This document shows positions 31,721 through 42,660 of a DNA stretch of 64,000 bases, one piece after another. The stretch is from Torymus aiolomorphi. Its lineage: Eukaryota; Arthropoda; Insecta; Hymenoptera; Torymidae. The notes under the pieces are model-generated. The model made no database searches. It was not told the origin of the DNA and saw nothing but the letters and a program-made list of their open reading frames with translations. The position numbers and the translations under genes are program-made. Each line of letters starts with the position of its first letter. Position 1 is the stretch's first letter. The stretch is taken from positions 126,863,394 to 126,927,393 of the forward strand of contig CM070876.1 of assembly GCA_036365515.1 (NCBI GenBank). Reading direction: 5' to 3'.

Positions 31721-33164
31721 AAATAGTTTTGCTTTTCTTTGTTTTTTTCTATTTTTTATAATTTTTTTTTTTTTCTGTTTTTTCTGCTTTTTTCTGTTTC
31801 TTTCTGTTTACCGTTGTTCTTCTCTATTTATTTTTATTCCAAGTTGTGTTTTTTTTTGCTTTTTTTAGTACGAATTGGAACAATAGGAATAGAAAAAAAA
31901 CGAAAATAAACAGAAAAAAATTAAAATACACAGAAAAAAATTTGAATATATAGAAAAAATTTTAATATATAGAAATAAACGAGAATTAATAATAAAAAAT
32001 AGAAACTAACAGGAAAATATAACATATAATTTATGAAACAAATTTTTGTTAGTTAATTTTACTTCGAATAAATAAATTATATTTTTATATTTAAGGATTT
32101 TTTAGAAATAAATAAATCATTTTTTAAATAAACTAAGTATTTTATTCTTATAACGTTTTCATAATAAAATTTACAAAGTCGTTTAATATGTTTAAATACA
32201 TTAATCAGTAGCATTTAATCAATTATAGTAATTTTTTAAAATTATTAAATTATTCTTGAACTATTAAAGTTACTTGAATACGTTTAAATACATTAATAAA
32301 TGGTATTTAAGGCCATGTGATACTCCACAAAAATCATGTTGGGTTTAGTCGACAATGTAGGTAGAGCCAACTATTGTATATGGAACAGTAGATGGAACTT
32401 TTAGTTCCAAAAAATAGTTACAGAGGGCATGCATAATATAAGAGAAGTTGTAATTTACCTTTTTGTACAAGATTCTTTTCTTGTAAACTTGATATTTTTT
32501 AAAATCCATTTTCAAATTGGAAATTTGTTTACAAACAACATTATACATTTCAAACTGTATAGAAACATTCTATCATGTACTGTAATTGCATACTAATAGT
32601 AATTCTTTGATACATAATAGTACTAAATAAGGCAACAATACATGCACTAGTATTATTAGACACAACTGTTTTACAACATGCATTATGAATTTTCTTATTT
32701 ATAATATATCATGCATTCTGAATTTTCTTATTTCTAATATCATGCATTCTGAATTTTCTTATTTCTTATAAATCATGCACTATTAATTTTCTTATTTCCT
32801 ATAAATCATGTTCTATTAATTTTGTTATTTCCTATAAATCAAACATTATTAATCTTTAATATCATGCTTTGCTAATAGTAGTAAGCAACTGATCATGTTA
32901 GCGGAGACCATTGAATCGAAATTAGATTTATTAGGAGATTACTAACTTATTCAGAGACAGGAATCTTGCAGAAGAATCTACTTAGTCTCTTTTGAATAAT
33001 GAGTATATACAAAATAATTGTTTTTTTATAAAATTAATATTTTTTTAAATTCCCAAAACTGGAAATTTGGTTACGAACAAAACTTTACATTTCAAACTGC
33101 ATAGAAATATTCTATAATGTAATGCAATACACATACTGATAGTAATGCTGCAGTATATGTATAT
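31721..33164. other. AT-rich DNA with T-rich runs and a ~42-bp tandem repeat
   Basis: 31735-31870 is T-rich with repeated TTTTCTGTTT. 32690-32880 holds about five diverged tandem copies of a ~42-bp unit with the words ATCATGCATTCTGAA and TTTTCTTATTTC. Nothing coding. Confidence 0.6.
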
Positions 33165-33516
33165 AGTGCTCATGTATATCTTACACGAGAGAACGAGATA
33201 ATGTGCATCACACGAGGGTGTCGCGGGTAGGGGGTACGTGCAGTAGTATCTGGAGGAAAACTATATATAGATATACTATCCCAATAAGACCGTCTCAAAT
33301 AATTCAATGTAGTATGCTATTCTTTATGCGAATACTTTATGAGGTAATATTATGTATATAGATATAGTACCTGCATACATAAATAGTGCAAAAATTCATG
33401 GGAATTATTTTGTATACAGTATCTTGCGTACACCAATGGGGGTTAGCCTAGGGAAATTTAAAGGACTAAAATGTTCTAGGGAAATTTGTGGTTGGTCTAG
33501 GGGATACACACACACA

Positions 33517-33568
<52 letters not shown>

Positions 33569-33825
33569 GCTCATGTATATCTTACACGAGAGAACGAGAT
33601 AATGTGAATCACACGAGGGTGTCGCGGGTAGGGGGTACGTGCAGTAGTATCCGGGGGAAAACTATATATAGATATACTATCCCAACAAGACCATCTCAAA
33701 TTATAGAGATCAGTGTGCGCAGATATTTGAATCCAACGCGGGAAAGTACACGTATGCGCAGTGGTGCCTAGGAGAAATACTATATATAGATATACTGCCC
33801 ATGTATAAGAGTGGGGCAGAACCGG
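33165..33825. repeat. 136-bp direct duplication around an (AC)n tract
   Basis: 33165-33300 and 33566-33701 are 136 bp each and differ at only about five positions. They share AGTGCTCATGTATATC, CACGAGGGTGTCGCGGG and AACTATATATAGATATAC. The second copy follows directly on the (AC)n tract at 33505-33566. A third partial copy (ACTATATATAGATATACTGC) lies near 33770-33800. No gene. Confidence 0.75.
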
Positions 33826-34141
33826 CCTAGCTTACCTAATGTTATCGGAATTATTATTGATTAAACCCAAATCATTAAATTATGTTTAATTTGGATTTTG
33901 TTGTTATACCGATGGATTAACGTGTTTAACTCATTATTGATTATTGCATTATTGTCGCAATTACTATTTATTCTCAAAGATAATTATTTAATTAATCCAT
34001 TTGTTATCACCTATTCGGAGAATCACGATTTATTTATTTACGAAACAAATTGAAATTATTTGTCTATAATTCGGTTAATTAACTAATTAGTGATTCTATT
34101 GTTGAAATCTTAGTTCGAGATCGTTGTTCGAGATCGGGTGT

Positions 34142-34142
<1 letters not shown>
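33826..34142. other. AT-rich flank of LINE copy B
   Basis: No gene. The right edge has GTTCGAGATCG twice and then GGGTGTG, which touches the poly(T) of LINE copy B and resembles the GGGTGTG on the other side of the element, a possible target duplication. Confidence 0.45.
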
Positions 34143-34175
<33 letters not shown>

Positions 34176-34363
34176 AGGAGGAGGTTAGGAAAAATGCATT
34201 TACGCATACGAGATGTTATGTAGGACTCGACCATTTCTGGCAATACCTACTAAAACCCCCTGCTGTTGTTCTATAGCAGAGCCTGCCCCCGACTGTAATT
34301 CCCACCGCGGAAACCGCCGTTAGGCATTACTTCGCGGAGGGCAGTCGCAGCCTCTACGGCCCT

Positions 34364-37147
34364 CTACCCCGCCTGGTCCTCTGTGAGACGGTTTTCTCTT
34401 CTTTCTTCTTCTCGCCTTATGGAGTTCAATCTGTCCACCACCTCGGTGACGAGACCAATCACAGCATCCCATCCTCTCTGTGAAGAGAGTAAGCATCTCC
34501 CGATGCCCTCGGGAGTTAGGGGGCCTTCCCATAAGGCCTGAAACCTTTCTCTCTCTTCCCGAAACCTAGGGCATACGAACAAAGCGTGTCCAACGTCCTC
34601 ATCACTTTCAGGACATGTTGGGCACTCCGCGCTTTTGTACACTCCAATTCTCTTCAGGTAGCTGCGAAAGCAGCCATGCCCAGTTAGTACCTGGGTGAGA
34701 TGAAAGGTCACGAGTCCGTGTCTCCTCTCCGTCCACTCCAGACATATGGAATAATGCGATGGGTCCACCGACCTTTATCTGCTATATCCCATCGGCGCTG
34801 CCACTCTTCGACAGTTTTCCTGGACCATCGGTTTTTGACGTGGTCCCTGATCAAGTTCGCCCTCCTCTCTTATCACTCCTCCACGATACACCTCAGCTCT
34901 CTCACATGCCATTAGGTCCAAGGGTGGCAGTCCGGTGACTACCGAGAGAGCGATGTCTGACACGGTACGGTAGGCGCAGGCCACTCTCAGCACGATTGCC
35001 CTGCAGGCCCTTCGGCAAGCTGCACCATAGCTTGGGTTACTACGTATAGCATTAGCCCAGATGGGGGCTCCGCATAGAATCACGGAATAAACCACCGATG
35101 AAAGAAGCAACCGTCGTGGCTGCTTCGGCCCTCCTATGTTTGGCATGATGCTTGCGAGTGCTCGAGCCACTTTTGATGCCTTTAATCCTGCGTTCCTAAG
35201 GTGGTTTTTGAACGACATCCGCGCATCTATTGTAACTCCTAGGTACTTCATGGTGTCCCCTGTCTTGATCTTCTCGTCGTTGACCGTGAAAGTGGCGTAG
35301 ACTCTCTTTTTTGTTCTGGCAATGAGCACTGCCTCGGTCTTTTCGGCAGCAAGACTGAGTCCATGGTCGCTCAGCCAATCTCCTACTACCTCGATTGCCG
35401 TATCTCCGAGGTATTGCACATCTTCGATGGTTTTCCCAACGATAATGAGAGCAATATCATCTGCGAAAGCTACTATCGACACCCCATGTGGGAGCAGTTG
35501 CCTAAGGAATCCGTCGTACATGATGTTCCAGATTGGGGATCCTAGTACAGAGCCCTGTGGCACGCCTCCTGTGATCTTATAAGAATGCATACCGTCGTCG
35601 GTATCATAGAGAAGCGTGCGGTCAGTTAGGTAACTCGAGATTACTCTTCGAAGGTACAGTGGCACGCTTAGGTCTTCCAATGCGAGCATGATTTTATCCC
35701 ACCTGGCCGTGTTAAACGCGTTCCGTACATCTGAACCAATTATAGCACACATGCGTTTTGTGCACCGGCTACCACTAACGGCGTTCTCAGCTACTGACAC
35801 CACCCTATCGATAGCATCGATCGTTGATCGACCCTTTCTAAAGCCGAATTGGTTATCAGACAAGCCGCCGATCTTTTGTATAGCTGCCTCCAGTCTGACG
35901 GATATGATACGTTCAAACAATTTTCCGACTATATCCAACATGCAGAGTGGTCGATACGCGGATGGTTCATCCGGGGGTTTATTTCCCTTAGGAAGGAGTA
36001 CCAACCTCTGTATCTTCCACTGTGTCGGGAATATTCCTTCACTTAGGCATGCATTGAAAGTGTCCTTGAATATGCAAGGAACTTCTAGAGCTGCAGTCTT
36101 TATAGCAAAACCAGGAACGCCGTCCCGTCCTAGGGCCTTTCTTATGGCAATCTTTTTTTGGCCGCTATCTTCACTTCTGATTCGGTGACTGCTGTTGGCT
36201 CGGCTGTACCGATTCTTTCCGTTAGACCAGTGCCATGTTGCCGTTCCTGGTGTTGTGGGAATAAATTTTGGACAACTCTATCAAGAAAGGTTGGACAGGA
36301 GGGAGCATTGGTGCCTCTGGGATTGATTTTATTTATGACCGTTTTGTACGGCCGTCCCCACGGGTCACTGTCCACTTCCTAGCAGAATTCCTGCCAACAC
36401 TTTCTTTTGGCTGTCTTGATGGCAATTTTCAGCTCTTTCCTCTTTTGCTCATATCTAGTTGTTAATTGATCATACAGCGGTCCACGAACTGCTCTTTGGT
36501 GCAGCCTCCTAGCACGAAGACACTCTTTACGTATTACCGCAATCTCCTTGTTCCACCAGTAGACTGGTAAGCGTCCCCGGTGGTTCGTCCTTGTGGACAT
36601 CAAGGCATCGCATGCCGCTGTGATGGTCTCCGAGAGGCTTTGAGCCTTAACCTCAGCTGTTCCTTCGACAGATGCTCCTTCCAAAAAACAGAGAAAAGCT
36701 TCCCTGTCGAAAGTAGCTGTTGCCCATTTCTCTCTCTTCGGCATCCGGGTAATATTCGCTCTTTTGCCTGTCGGGTGGAGCTGGTATGTGAAAGCTCGGT
36801 GATCGCTGCCAGTGTACCGATCACTGATTTGCCAGTATGAGCCTTCCCGACTTAATCTGGGGTCGACAAAGGTCAGATCTACTATGGAAGACTTTCGTCC
36901 TTTAGTGTAGGTCGGCTTTGTCCCTATGTTAGCAATCTCTAGCTCTAGTATCGCGAAGGTCTCAAGCAGTGCGTGGCCGCGGTTGTTCGTTTTCTTGCTT
37001 CCCCACTCAATTGCCCAAGCGTTAAAGTCCCCCCCGATTACGACTGGCAGCGTGGAGGTTCTAACGCTAGTGACGATAGCATCTAGGGATCTTTCGAACT
37101 CTTCTATTGAGTCGCTGGGTGGTAGGTAGCAGCTGTATAATCTTATA
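34364..37147 (-). pseudogene. LINE copy B ORF2, 3' part (end of EN, RT, zinc finger)
   Basis: Continues the endonuclease from the Gypsy insertion site (…LYSCYLPPSDSIEEFE, IGGDFNAW) through the RT with intact motif A (SDVRNAFNTARWDK) and FADDIALII, to the C-terminal CPTCPESDEDVGHALFVC finger. Breaks against copy A: an in-frame TAG at 36379-36381 (Glu in copy A); two extra A in an A-run near 36158; one extra A near 34835; and a 1-nt loss near 34738. Most changes are in short homopolymers. Confidence 0.88.
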
Positions 37148-37151
37148 CCGG

Positions 37152-38215
37152 TGTTACGTCCGGGTTACGTGACAATACAAGAAGAGAGAAAATGAAACTT
37201 CATTAGTCTAATGGCTAAAAGCGCATAATGTGACTTTTCCCGATTCGGACACAACGTGCATTGCTCCAGGATGGGACGGCACGTAGGAAAATGACACGGA
37301 CACGCGGTACGCCTCGAGACAGTGTGTAAAATTTTACTGACTTACCTTAGAATTTCCAACAGCCCTTGTGTGAATCTGTACTCCCGCCGTGACGCTTATA
37401 ATGATAGTGAACGGTTGCCGCTCTGTGGAAGTTTTGGTGTGAAGAACGGAGATACGGAGAGTTTAGGATTCTTATAATCTCGAAATAATGAATACTTAAT
37501 ATGGATTTAAACACAACTTAAACTTTATTAACTTGTCAGTACAAAACTAAGTAAAAATTACAGTGATGAGAGCTGATGTGAAGTCTACGCGAGTTGGCTT
37601 CTGAGTCAGTCATACCAGGAGTCTTCGTCCCCTTTTAAAGGTAAAAAGTTGTAAATCTTCCTGCCGTCGCCTTTTTGATTTGCCTAGGTGTTGCTGCCCC
37701 GCTTTTCTCGATGATCTTTGATGATTTCGGCGGCGCACCCTTTGAGAATATTCGGCGAGTTCGGATACATAAATTATTTTAGAATACGCTACGCATATTG
37801 GGTAGGAGTGAAGGGAAAGGACAAGAAAACTGACTCTAGCTTGATTCAGTATTGTGCGCTGGAGTACTAATGCTTACTCCTCTAATTGGCGGCGAATCTC
37901 TGATGCTTGCGTGGATGTGCGTTTTGGTAATAAAAAACGCATAAAACTGCAGCAGGGGAGTGGCACACACTTAAGAGAGAATGAAAGGAAAACTAAAGGA
38001 AACCGCGTCTTCGTGCCTCCGTTCGAGGATCTTTTTGGTAACTATTCTTTCTGGATGGCGGCATCTTTTGAGCGTTTATGCGTATCCCCCCTTTTTTTAT
38101 CGTGTGGGAGAATATGAAGCAAGCGGCAATGCAGCAGGTTCGTTGGGAAAGATGAAGAGAGGAAGGAAAACAGCGCACACCAGCAACCACATCGGCAACG
38201 TCGCACGACGCGACA
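37152..38215 (-). repeat. 3' LTR of the 16.1-kb Gypsy element
   Basis: 1064 bp; begins TGTTACGTCCGGGTTACG on the plus strand and ends ...GACGCGACA. Same length as the 5' LTR. Confidence 0.95.
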
Positions 38216-38230
38216 CCTCCCCCCTTCAGG
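38216..38230 (-). promoter_or_regulatory. Polypurine tract of the 16.1-kb element
   Basis: Minus strand CTGAAGGGGGGAGG directly before the 3' LTR start TGTCGCG. Confidence 0.75.
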
Positions 38231-38239
38231 TAATTCAGA

Positions 38240-38586
38240 CCCGGGGCTGAATTATCACATTGAATATTGGGATCGTCTCCAGTGTGTTGGCAAGATTTCC
38301 GCTTGCGAGTCCATCTGTTGTGGCCTACGTCGTTCATTAGGTACTCCGCAGGGTTCAGCGCACCTTGTAATTGATCTTGATGCCGGCTGAGTTGTTCCAC
38401 ATGAGTATCATTAACTGGTACCATTGGTCCCGAGGATGTGTGCGGAATCCTGGCATTCTGGGTCCATCGCTGAAGAAAGTCTCGTGCCCCTTCCGTAGTT
38501 GATAACCATAGCGTATCATTGCTTGACGTACACGTTCATCTAATGTTTGTAATATGTCTTGTTGTTGCTGCGAGGTTTGCTCCATG
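38240..38586 (-). pseudogene. Small accessory ORF next to the 3' LTR, unknown
   Basis: An ATG near 38586 opens MEQTSQQQQDILQTLDERV..., Gln-rich and probably helical at the start. The frame shifts near 38420, and the continuation in the other frame (NDTHVEQLSRHQDQLQ, then a Lys/Arg-Cys-rich tail) ends near 38250. Not recognised. It could be a remnant of an accessory gene between env and the LTR, or a chance open region. Confidence 0.35.
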
Positions 38587-38829
38587 TTGAAATTCTCCGT
38601 GACCACTTCTCTTCTGACGTCTCTTTCTTTACTGACCCCTCGTCCTTTAATGGAAACTGAAAACGACCTGCATCTTTCCTAGATGTGGTTGGTGGCGTAG
38701 CGGGGATAAGAACGTCCAAAAAGATGTGGGTTTTCCCTTTTTTTATCTGGTAGGGCGTGACACTGAAGGTAAAAGGAAGGTGGTAGTAAAAATGAGTGTC
38801 TAGGATAATGTGGGACAAAAAACAAAAAT

Positions 38830-39420
38830 AGGTAGTGACTTAGATATGCGTGCGTAGTTGATACGTATTTTCTTAGTCTTGATTACTTATTAATTATTAA
38901 TGACCATGGATTACTTGGATTTTAATTTGCTTACTTCATTTGTAGATAACTATCAAGTATTCGCTGTTAATTTCTAGTGGTTAAACACAGAATTATTTCA
39001 CCATTACACCTGTGGTAAAACACAAATTGTTCGTTGCTACACAGAGTGATTTAATACAAAATTAGTCGTTGTTATACATAGTGATTAAATACAAAATTAG
39101 TCGTTGTTATAAAAAATTATTTGTCATTACCTGTAGTGGTTAAATACAATTTGTTCGTTATTATACAAATTTTTTTTTTTTTTTTACATATCTTATTTTA
39201 AGTTCACAATACAATGTTGCATTTTTATCTGCAAGTTTTTTTTGGAATATATATATTTTACAACTATTTTAGAAATTATTTACCTAGATTACGACATTTG
39301 GTTGTGCTTACTTACTACGTTAATACCTACTGTTTCTATGTTTTGCTTAATTACAGAAATAAATGCTTGATTATACCATGCAAGAAAGTTACCTTGTTCT
39401 AAACCCCTTTTTTTTATCTT
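38830..39420. other. AT-rich spacer with ~40-bp direct repeats
   Basis: 38985-39165 has about four diverged copies of a ~40-bp unit with the words TAGTCGTTGTTATA and GTGATTAAATACAAAA. No gene. Confidence 0.55.
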
Positions 39421-39426
39421 TTGTTG

Positions 39427-41280
39427 CTAAAGGATATTGGAACCTGATTGATTACCGTTTGTATTTTCTTGTTGAACTATATATTCTTCTAATTTATTAT
39501 TTACGTATTCTGCGTCTAGCATATTAAATTCCCTTATCTCTACATTTCGAGACAAAACAGGACTTGGAGGAGGAGCTGGTGGTTCAACTTTAACCGGTGG
39601 AAAACTTGGTGTTGCATAAACATGCGGTGGGGGTGAAAAGTTGTATCGAATGGTCTGATTTAATGGTCCTATTGGCGCGTGTACCGGCTCCTTCTTCTCC
39701 TTTCCTGTTTTCTTTCGTTTACCCTGATACCACCTTATGGTAATTATAATTATGAGGATTACCGTAAATGTAATAATTATAACACTTAAATATACGTCGA
39801 CCTTGGTGTTATCAATACTAATTCTATGATAGGTAGATGGGGGTGCGGAATCCTTTTGTTCCCCTTCTATAATAACAAGTTGTAGAGGAGGTAAAATATA
39901 AACGTTGGATATCCTCATTAGATCAGAGGTACGGTACAATTTACTTTCAATTTCAACATAACATGGTTCAGGGATTATTATTATTCCCGATCGTCCTAAG
40001 GTCATAAATGAAAAATGCTCACCGCAATGTACCCGTACAGTTGTTGGCCGTGGGACTGAAAAGAACCATTGTCTGGGGTGAGCAGTTCTCACCAGCACCG
40101 CTTCATTGACCTCCTCATGCTGTATTTTACAAGTCTGATATGTAGTATATTTTGGATCCACGAGCAATTCGCTTTCACATTGAAGTTTTTTAATAATTGG
40201 AGTTTTTCGTTCACACAAATAGTTAGACCTTAAACCTACGCATTCCCTTAAATCGTCCCGGTTAAGAAAGACAAACTCCTTTTTATCTTTAGAGACAGCG
40301 ATATACTCGCTTCTAGGGCGAATGTAAACCGCTTTCTTTAATTGCGTTAATGATAATTGAAATACTGGTACGGCTATCATTCTGTACAGAAGATATGGCT
40401 GTTTTTCGAGTATAGGCACTGTAATCTGTAATATTACTCTTCCTTGTATCACGATTATATCTGTTCGGGTTCCCTCCTTTAGTGTAGCAGCATTTATTTC
40501 TTCTATGGTAATTGGCGCTCTTCCTGGAGTTTGATGTTCAGCAATTTTAATCGCCTTTTCCATCACTCTAGTTGGTAAGGTAAATCGACGTGCTTCCATG
40601 AATTTGACTATTTCTTTCGCAAGATAAATGTTTTCTCCTACTAGTCGTATTGCCTCGTTCAGAATGTTTTCTATTTGTGATTGTTTAATATCCGTTACTC
40701 CAAATTCCTGCTGTATAATTGTCAAATTACTTTTAAGTAATAACACGTCTGTTGAAAATTGTCGTCTAGCACGGTCTATTGCGTTGTCAGTTATTATTTT
40801 TCGTGTTTTATTTAGTACCATGCTTTCCTGATTCTTACGCCGCAATTGTTCGATATCCTGAAGAGTTTCGGCTGCTGTGTTGTTGCTTAGGTAGTCTTCG
40901 TTTTCTCCCTCCTGGAATGGCACTACCCATGGTGCATAAGAGTGTGCTAGATTCACATAGGCTATTTGTAACTGAGTCAGCTCTTCAATTTTCTCCTGGA
41001 AGACGTATTTTTGTTCAATCAGCACTGGATCCGACAATCTTGTATAAGTATCTGTTTCAGAGATATTTTTCATTGCTTTAATAAAAAAATCTGTTGTAGA
41101 AAATACTACTCGGGCGTTTACTGATGTTATTATCTTCCATTCTTGCTTAATGAAATCCAAACCCCTGTCTTGATTAAAAATAATGCCTGGATTGTTGCGC
41201 TGAAGGATACGCACTTCTGGTGATTTTATGGCTGCTATTAAAGCAAGGGTCATCATGAAGAACACTGTCTTTGTCATCAT
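39427..41280 (-). CDS. env: Errantivirus-type F-like envelope protein
   Basis: 617 codons, unbroken, ATG at 41278-41280. An N-terminal signal peptide (MMTKTVFFMMTLALIAAIKS) is followed by a long ectodomain with helical stretches and RARRQ near residue 175, a possible furin site. Then comes an errantivirus-like segment (VILQITVPILEKQPYLLYRM), followed by spaced cysteines (CVGLRSNYLC, QCESELL, TCKIQHE, VHCGEHF, PCYVEIE). One transmembrane segment (VYLSVIIITFTVILIIIITI) near residue 520 precedes a Pro-rich cytoplasmic tail of about 80 residues. The Cys spacing and the PIL...YR segment fit gypsy-type Env proteins related to baculovirus F. A classic fusion peptide directly after the cleavage site is not obvious. 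Confidence 0.65.
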   Translation of the reverse strand: MMTKTVFFMMTLALIAAIKSPEVRILQRNNPGIIFNQDRGLDFIKQEWKIITSVNARVVFSTTDFFIKAMKNISETDTYTRLSDPVLIEQKYVFQEKIEELTQLQIAYVNLAHSYAPWVVPFQEGENEDYLSNNTAAETLQDIEQLRRKNQESMVLNKTRKIITDNAIDRARRQFSTDVLLLKSNLTIIQQEFGVTDIKQSQIENILNEAIRLVGENIYLAKEIVKFMEARRFTLPTRVMEKAIKIAEHQTPGRAPITIEEINAATLKEGTRTDIIVIQGRVILQITVPILEKQPYLLYRMIAVPVFQLSLTQLKKAVYIRPRSEYIAVSKDKKEFVFLNRDDLRECVGLRSNYLCERKTPIIKKLQCESELLVDPKYTTYQTCKIQHEEVNEAVLVRTAHPRQWFFSVPRPTTVRVHCGEHFSFMTLGRSGIIIIPEPCYVEIESKLYRTSDLMRISNVYILPPLQLVIIEGEQKDSAPPSTYHRISIDNTKVDVYLSVIIITFTVILIIIITIRWYQGKRKKTGKEKKEPVHAPIGPLNQTIRYNFSPPPHVYATPSFPPVKVEPPAPPPSPVLSRNVEIREFNMLDAEYVNNKLEEYIVQQENTNGNQSGSNIL

Positions 41281-41320
41281 TCTTAAAAAGAAAAAAGAAA
41301 AAATGATTGCATATTATGTT

Positions 41321-41997
41321 TTACTCAGTACTCTCTCGAGGGCGTTTATGTGTCGTGGAAAGGTCGCAAGGCGGGGGTTCCATTGACTCTGAGGCATTTT
41401 CTAAAGCTCCTATTATTTCATTTAATATATCCTCGTCAGGGATATTGAGTTCTTCTAACGGGCTTATAACTGCATGGTTTCGAGTACTCTGCCTATCCGT
41501 AATAATCTCTCTCTCCTGCATTCTATATTCTCCGCGTTTCCTCTTATTAGATATGGATGCTTCTCGCCCCGGTGGTAGTTCATATAAATTTTCGCCAAGC
41601 TGGTGACGTACAAAATTAAATAAGGTAGTGTTGGCAGTATCCACCATATCATCGCTTAAAAATGCAACCACCGCGTTTCCTTCTGGAATCTTTAAACCCT
41701 TGATTTTTCTATCGCGCAGCCTTGTATCTCTACATCCAATCTCCCTTTATTTACAAATGTTTGTTTTACGTTTTGTTTCAGAAAAGTTATTGGGATGCGA
41801 CATAGTGAACATATTTTTACGTTGATTTTTATGCATGTGGCAATGGTAGCCCGTACCACTACTTGATTGTACAAGATGCGAGTGTATGGTCCAATTCTGA
41901 ACTTGTAGCAATAGAGACATATTCTTGCTCCCACATGTTCATAATATACTAATTCGCGGTTCCTTAGTGGTATCTCATTGTAGTTGGCTCCTTCCAT
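41321..41997 (-). pseudogene. Unknown accessory ORF region (Cys-containing, then charged)
   Basis: Two open pieces that abut. 41692-41997 starts at a good ATG (MEGANYNEIPLRNRELVYYE) and has a CLYC...C...CSLC pattern, possibly metal-binding. 41321-41671 in another frame holds a charged, Glu/Arg-rich stretch with KRKRGEYRM. The second frame is open upstream across the first stop, so they may be one gene of about 220 codons with a frameshift near 41700. Not recognised. It lies between the Gag-like ORF and Env. Confidence 0.5.
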
Positions 41998-42075
41998 TCT
42001 TTTAGAGGTGATGGGTTAAAAGTAACTAAAGAAGAAAGAAAAAATAAAAAAAAAGCGGATAAATGATAATGTTAA

Positions 42076-42453
42076 TCAAAGATGTATGGAATATCTATGT
42101 TTAATTTTTCGTAAGTCTTCTAAACTGGAATGAATACGTTTCGCGTGTCCCATCGCTTGATGTAGAGAAACGTAAATGTGCGGTTTACATATATAACGCT
42201 TAATCTCCGGACGCAGTCCGCGTAAAAATGTTTCGATAGCCATTTTTTCTCTAACTAACGAGGAATCGCATACCTCCCTAAACTCAACCTGTGATATTTT
42301 TCCTAAATTGTTGTATTCATGCAACATTTTTTCCATTCTACCGCAAAATTCATAAAAATCCTCATCACTTCTTTGAGCTGCCCATGCAAGTTTCATTCTT
42401 AAAGTCATTAGATTAGAAAACATGTTATGTTTTTCGGAGGGAGTTAGAGGCAT
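42076..42453 (-). CDS. Second Gag-like ORF (capsid C-terminal-like)
   Basis: 125 codons from ATG 42451-42453 (MPLTPSEKHNMFSNLMTLRM). It has the layout of the C-terminal half of a Gypsy capsid: ...DEDFYEFCGRMEKMLHEYN, then IETFLRGLRPEIKRYICKP, then SLHQAMGHAKRIHSSLEDLR. The element's own gag has a similar FIRGL...A...AIEIERDF stretch at about 50950-51060, so this is a second, diverged Gag piece far downstream of pol. It has no zinc knuckle. It could be a captured fragment of another element or an accessory Gag; a role in interference is only speculation. Confidence 0.55.
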   Translation of the reverse strand: MPLTPSEKHNMFSNLMTLRMKLAWAAQRSDEDFYEFCGRMEKMLHEYNNLGKISQVEFREVCDSSLVREKMAIETFLRGLRPEIKRYICKPHIYVSLHQAMGHAKRIHSSLEDLRKIKHRYSIHL

Positions 42454-42660
42454 TTTCCTTTATGAAAATAAAAACAAAAGTAATAAAAATGAAAAAATCT
42501 TGCTTACAAGACGGCTCAATCTACTTATTACTACGGTAATTACCCTCTTCTTTTTTTTATTAAACTATTATTACAAAAGAATTAAACAAAATTACATTTA
42601 ATAGATTTACATAAGCGCTACCATTAATCTAATTTCTTATTATTTATTTACTTTAATCAA

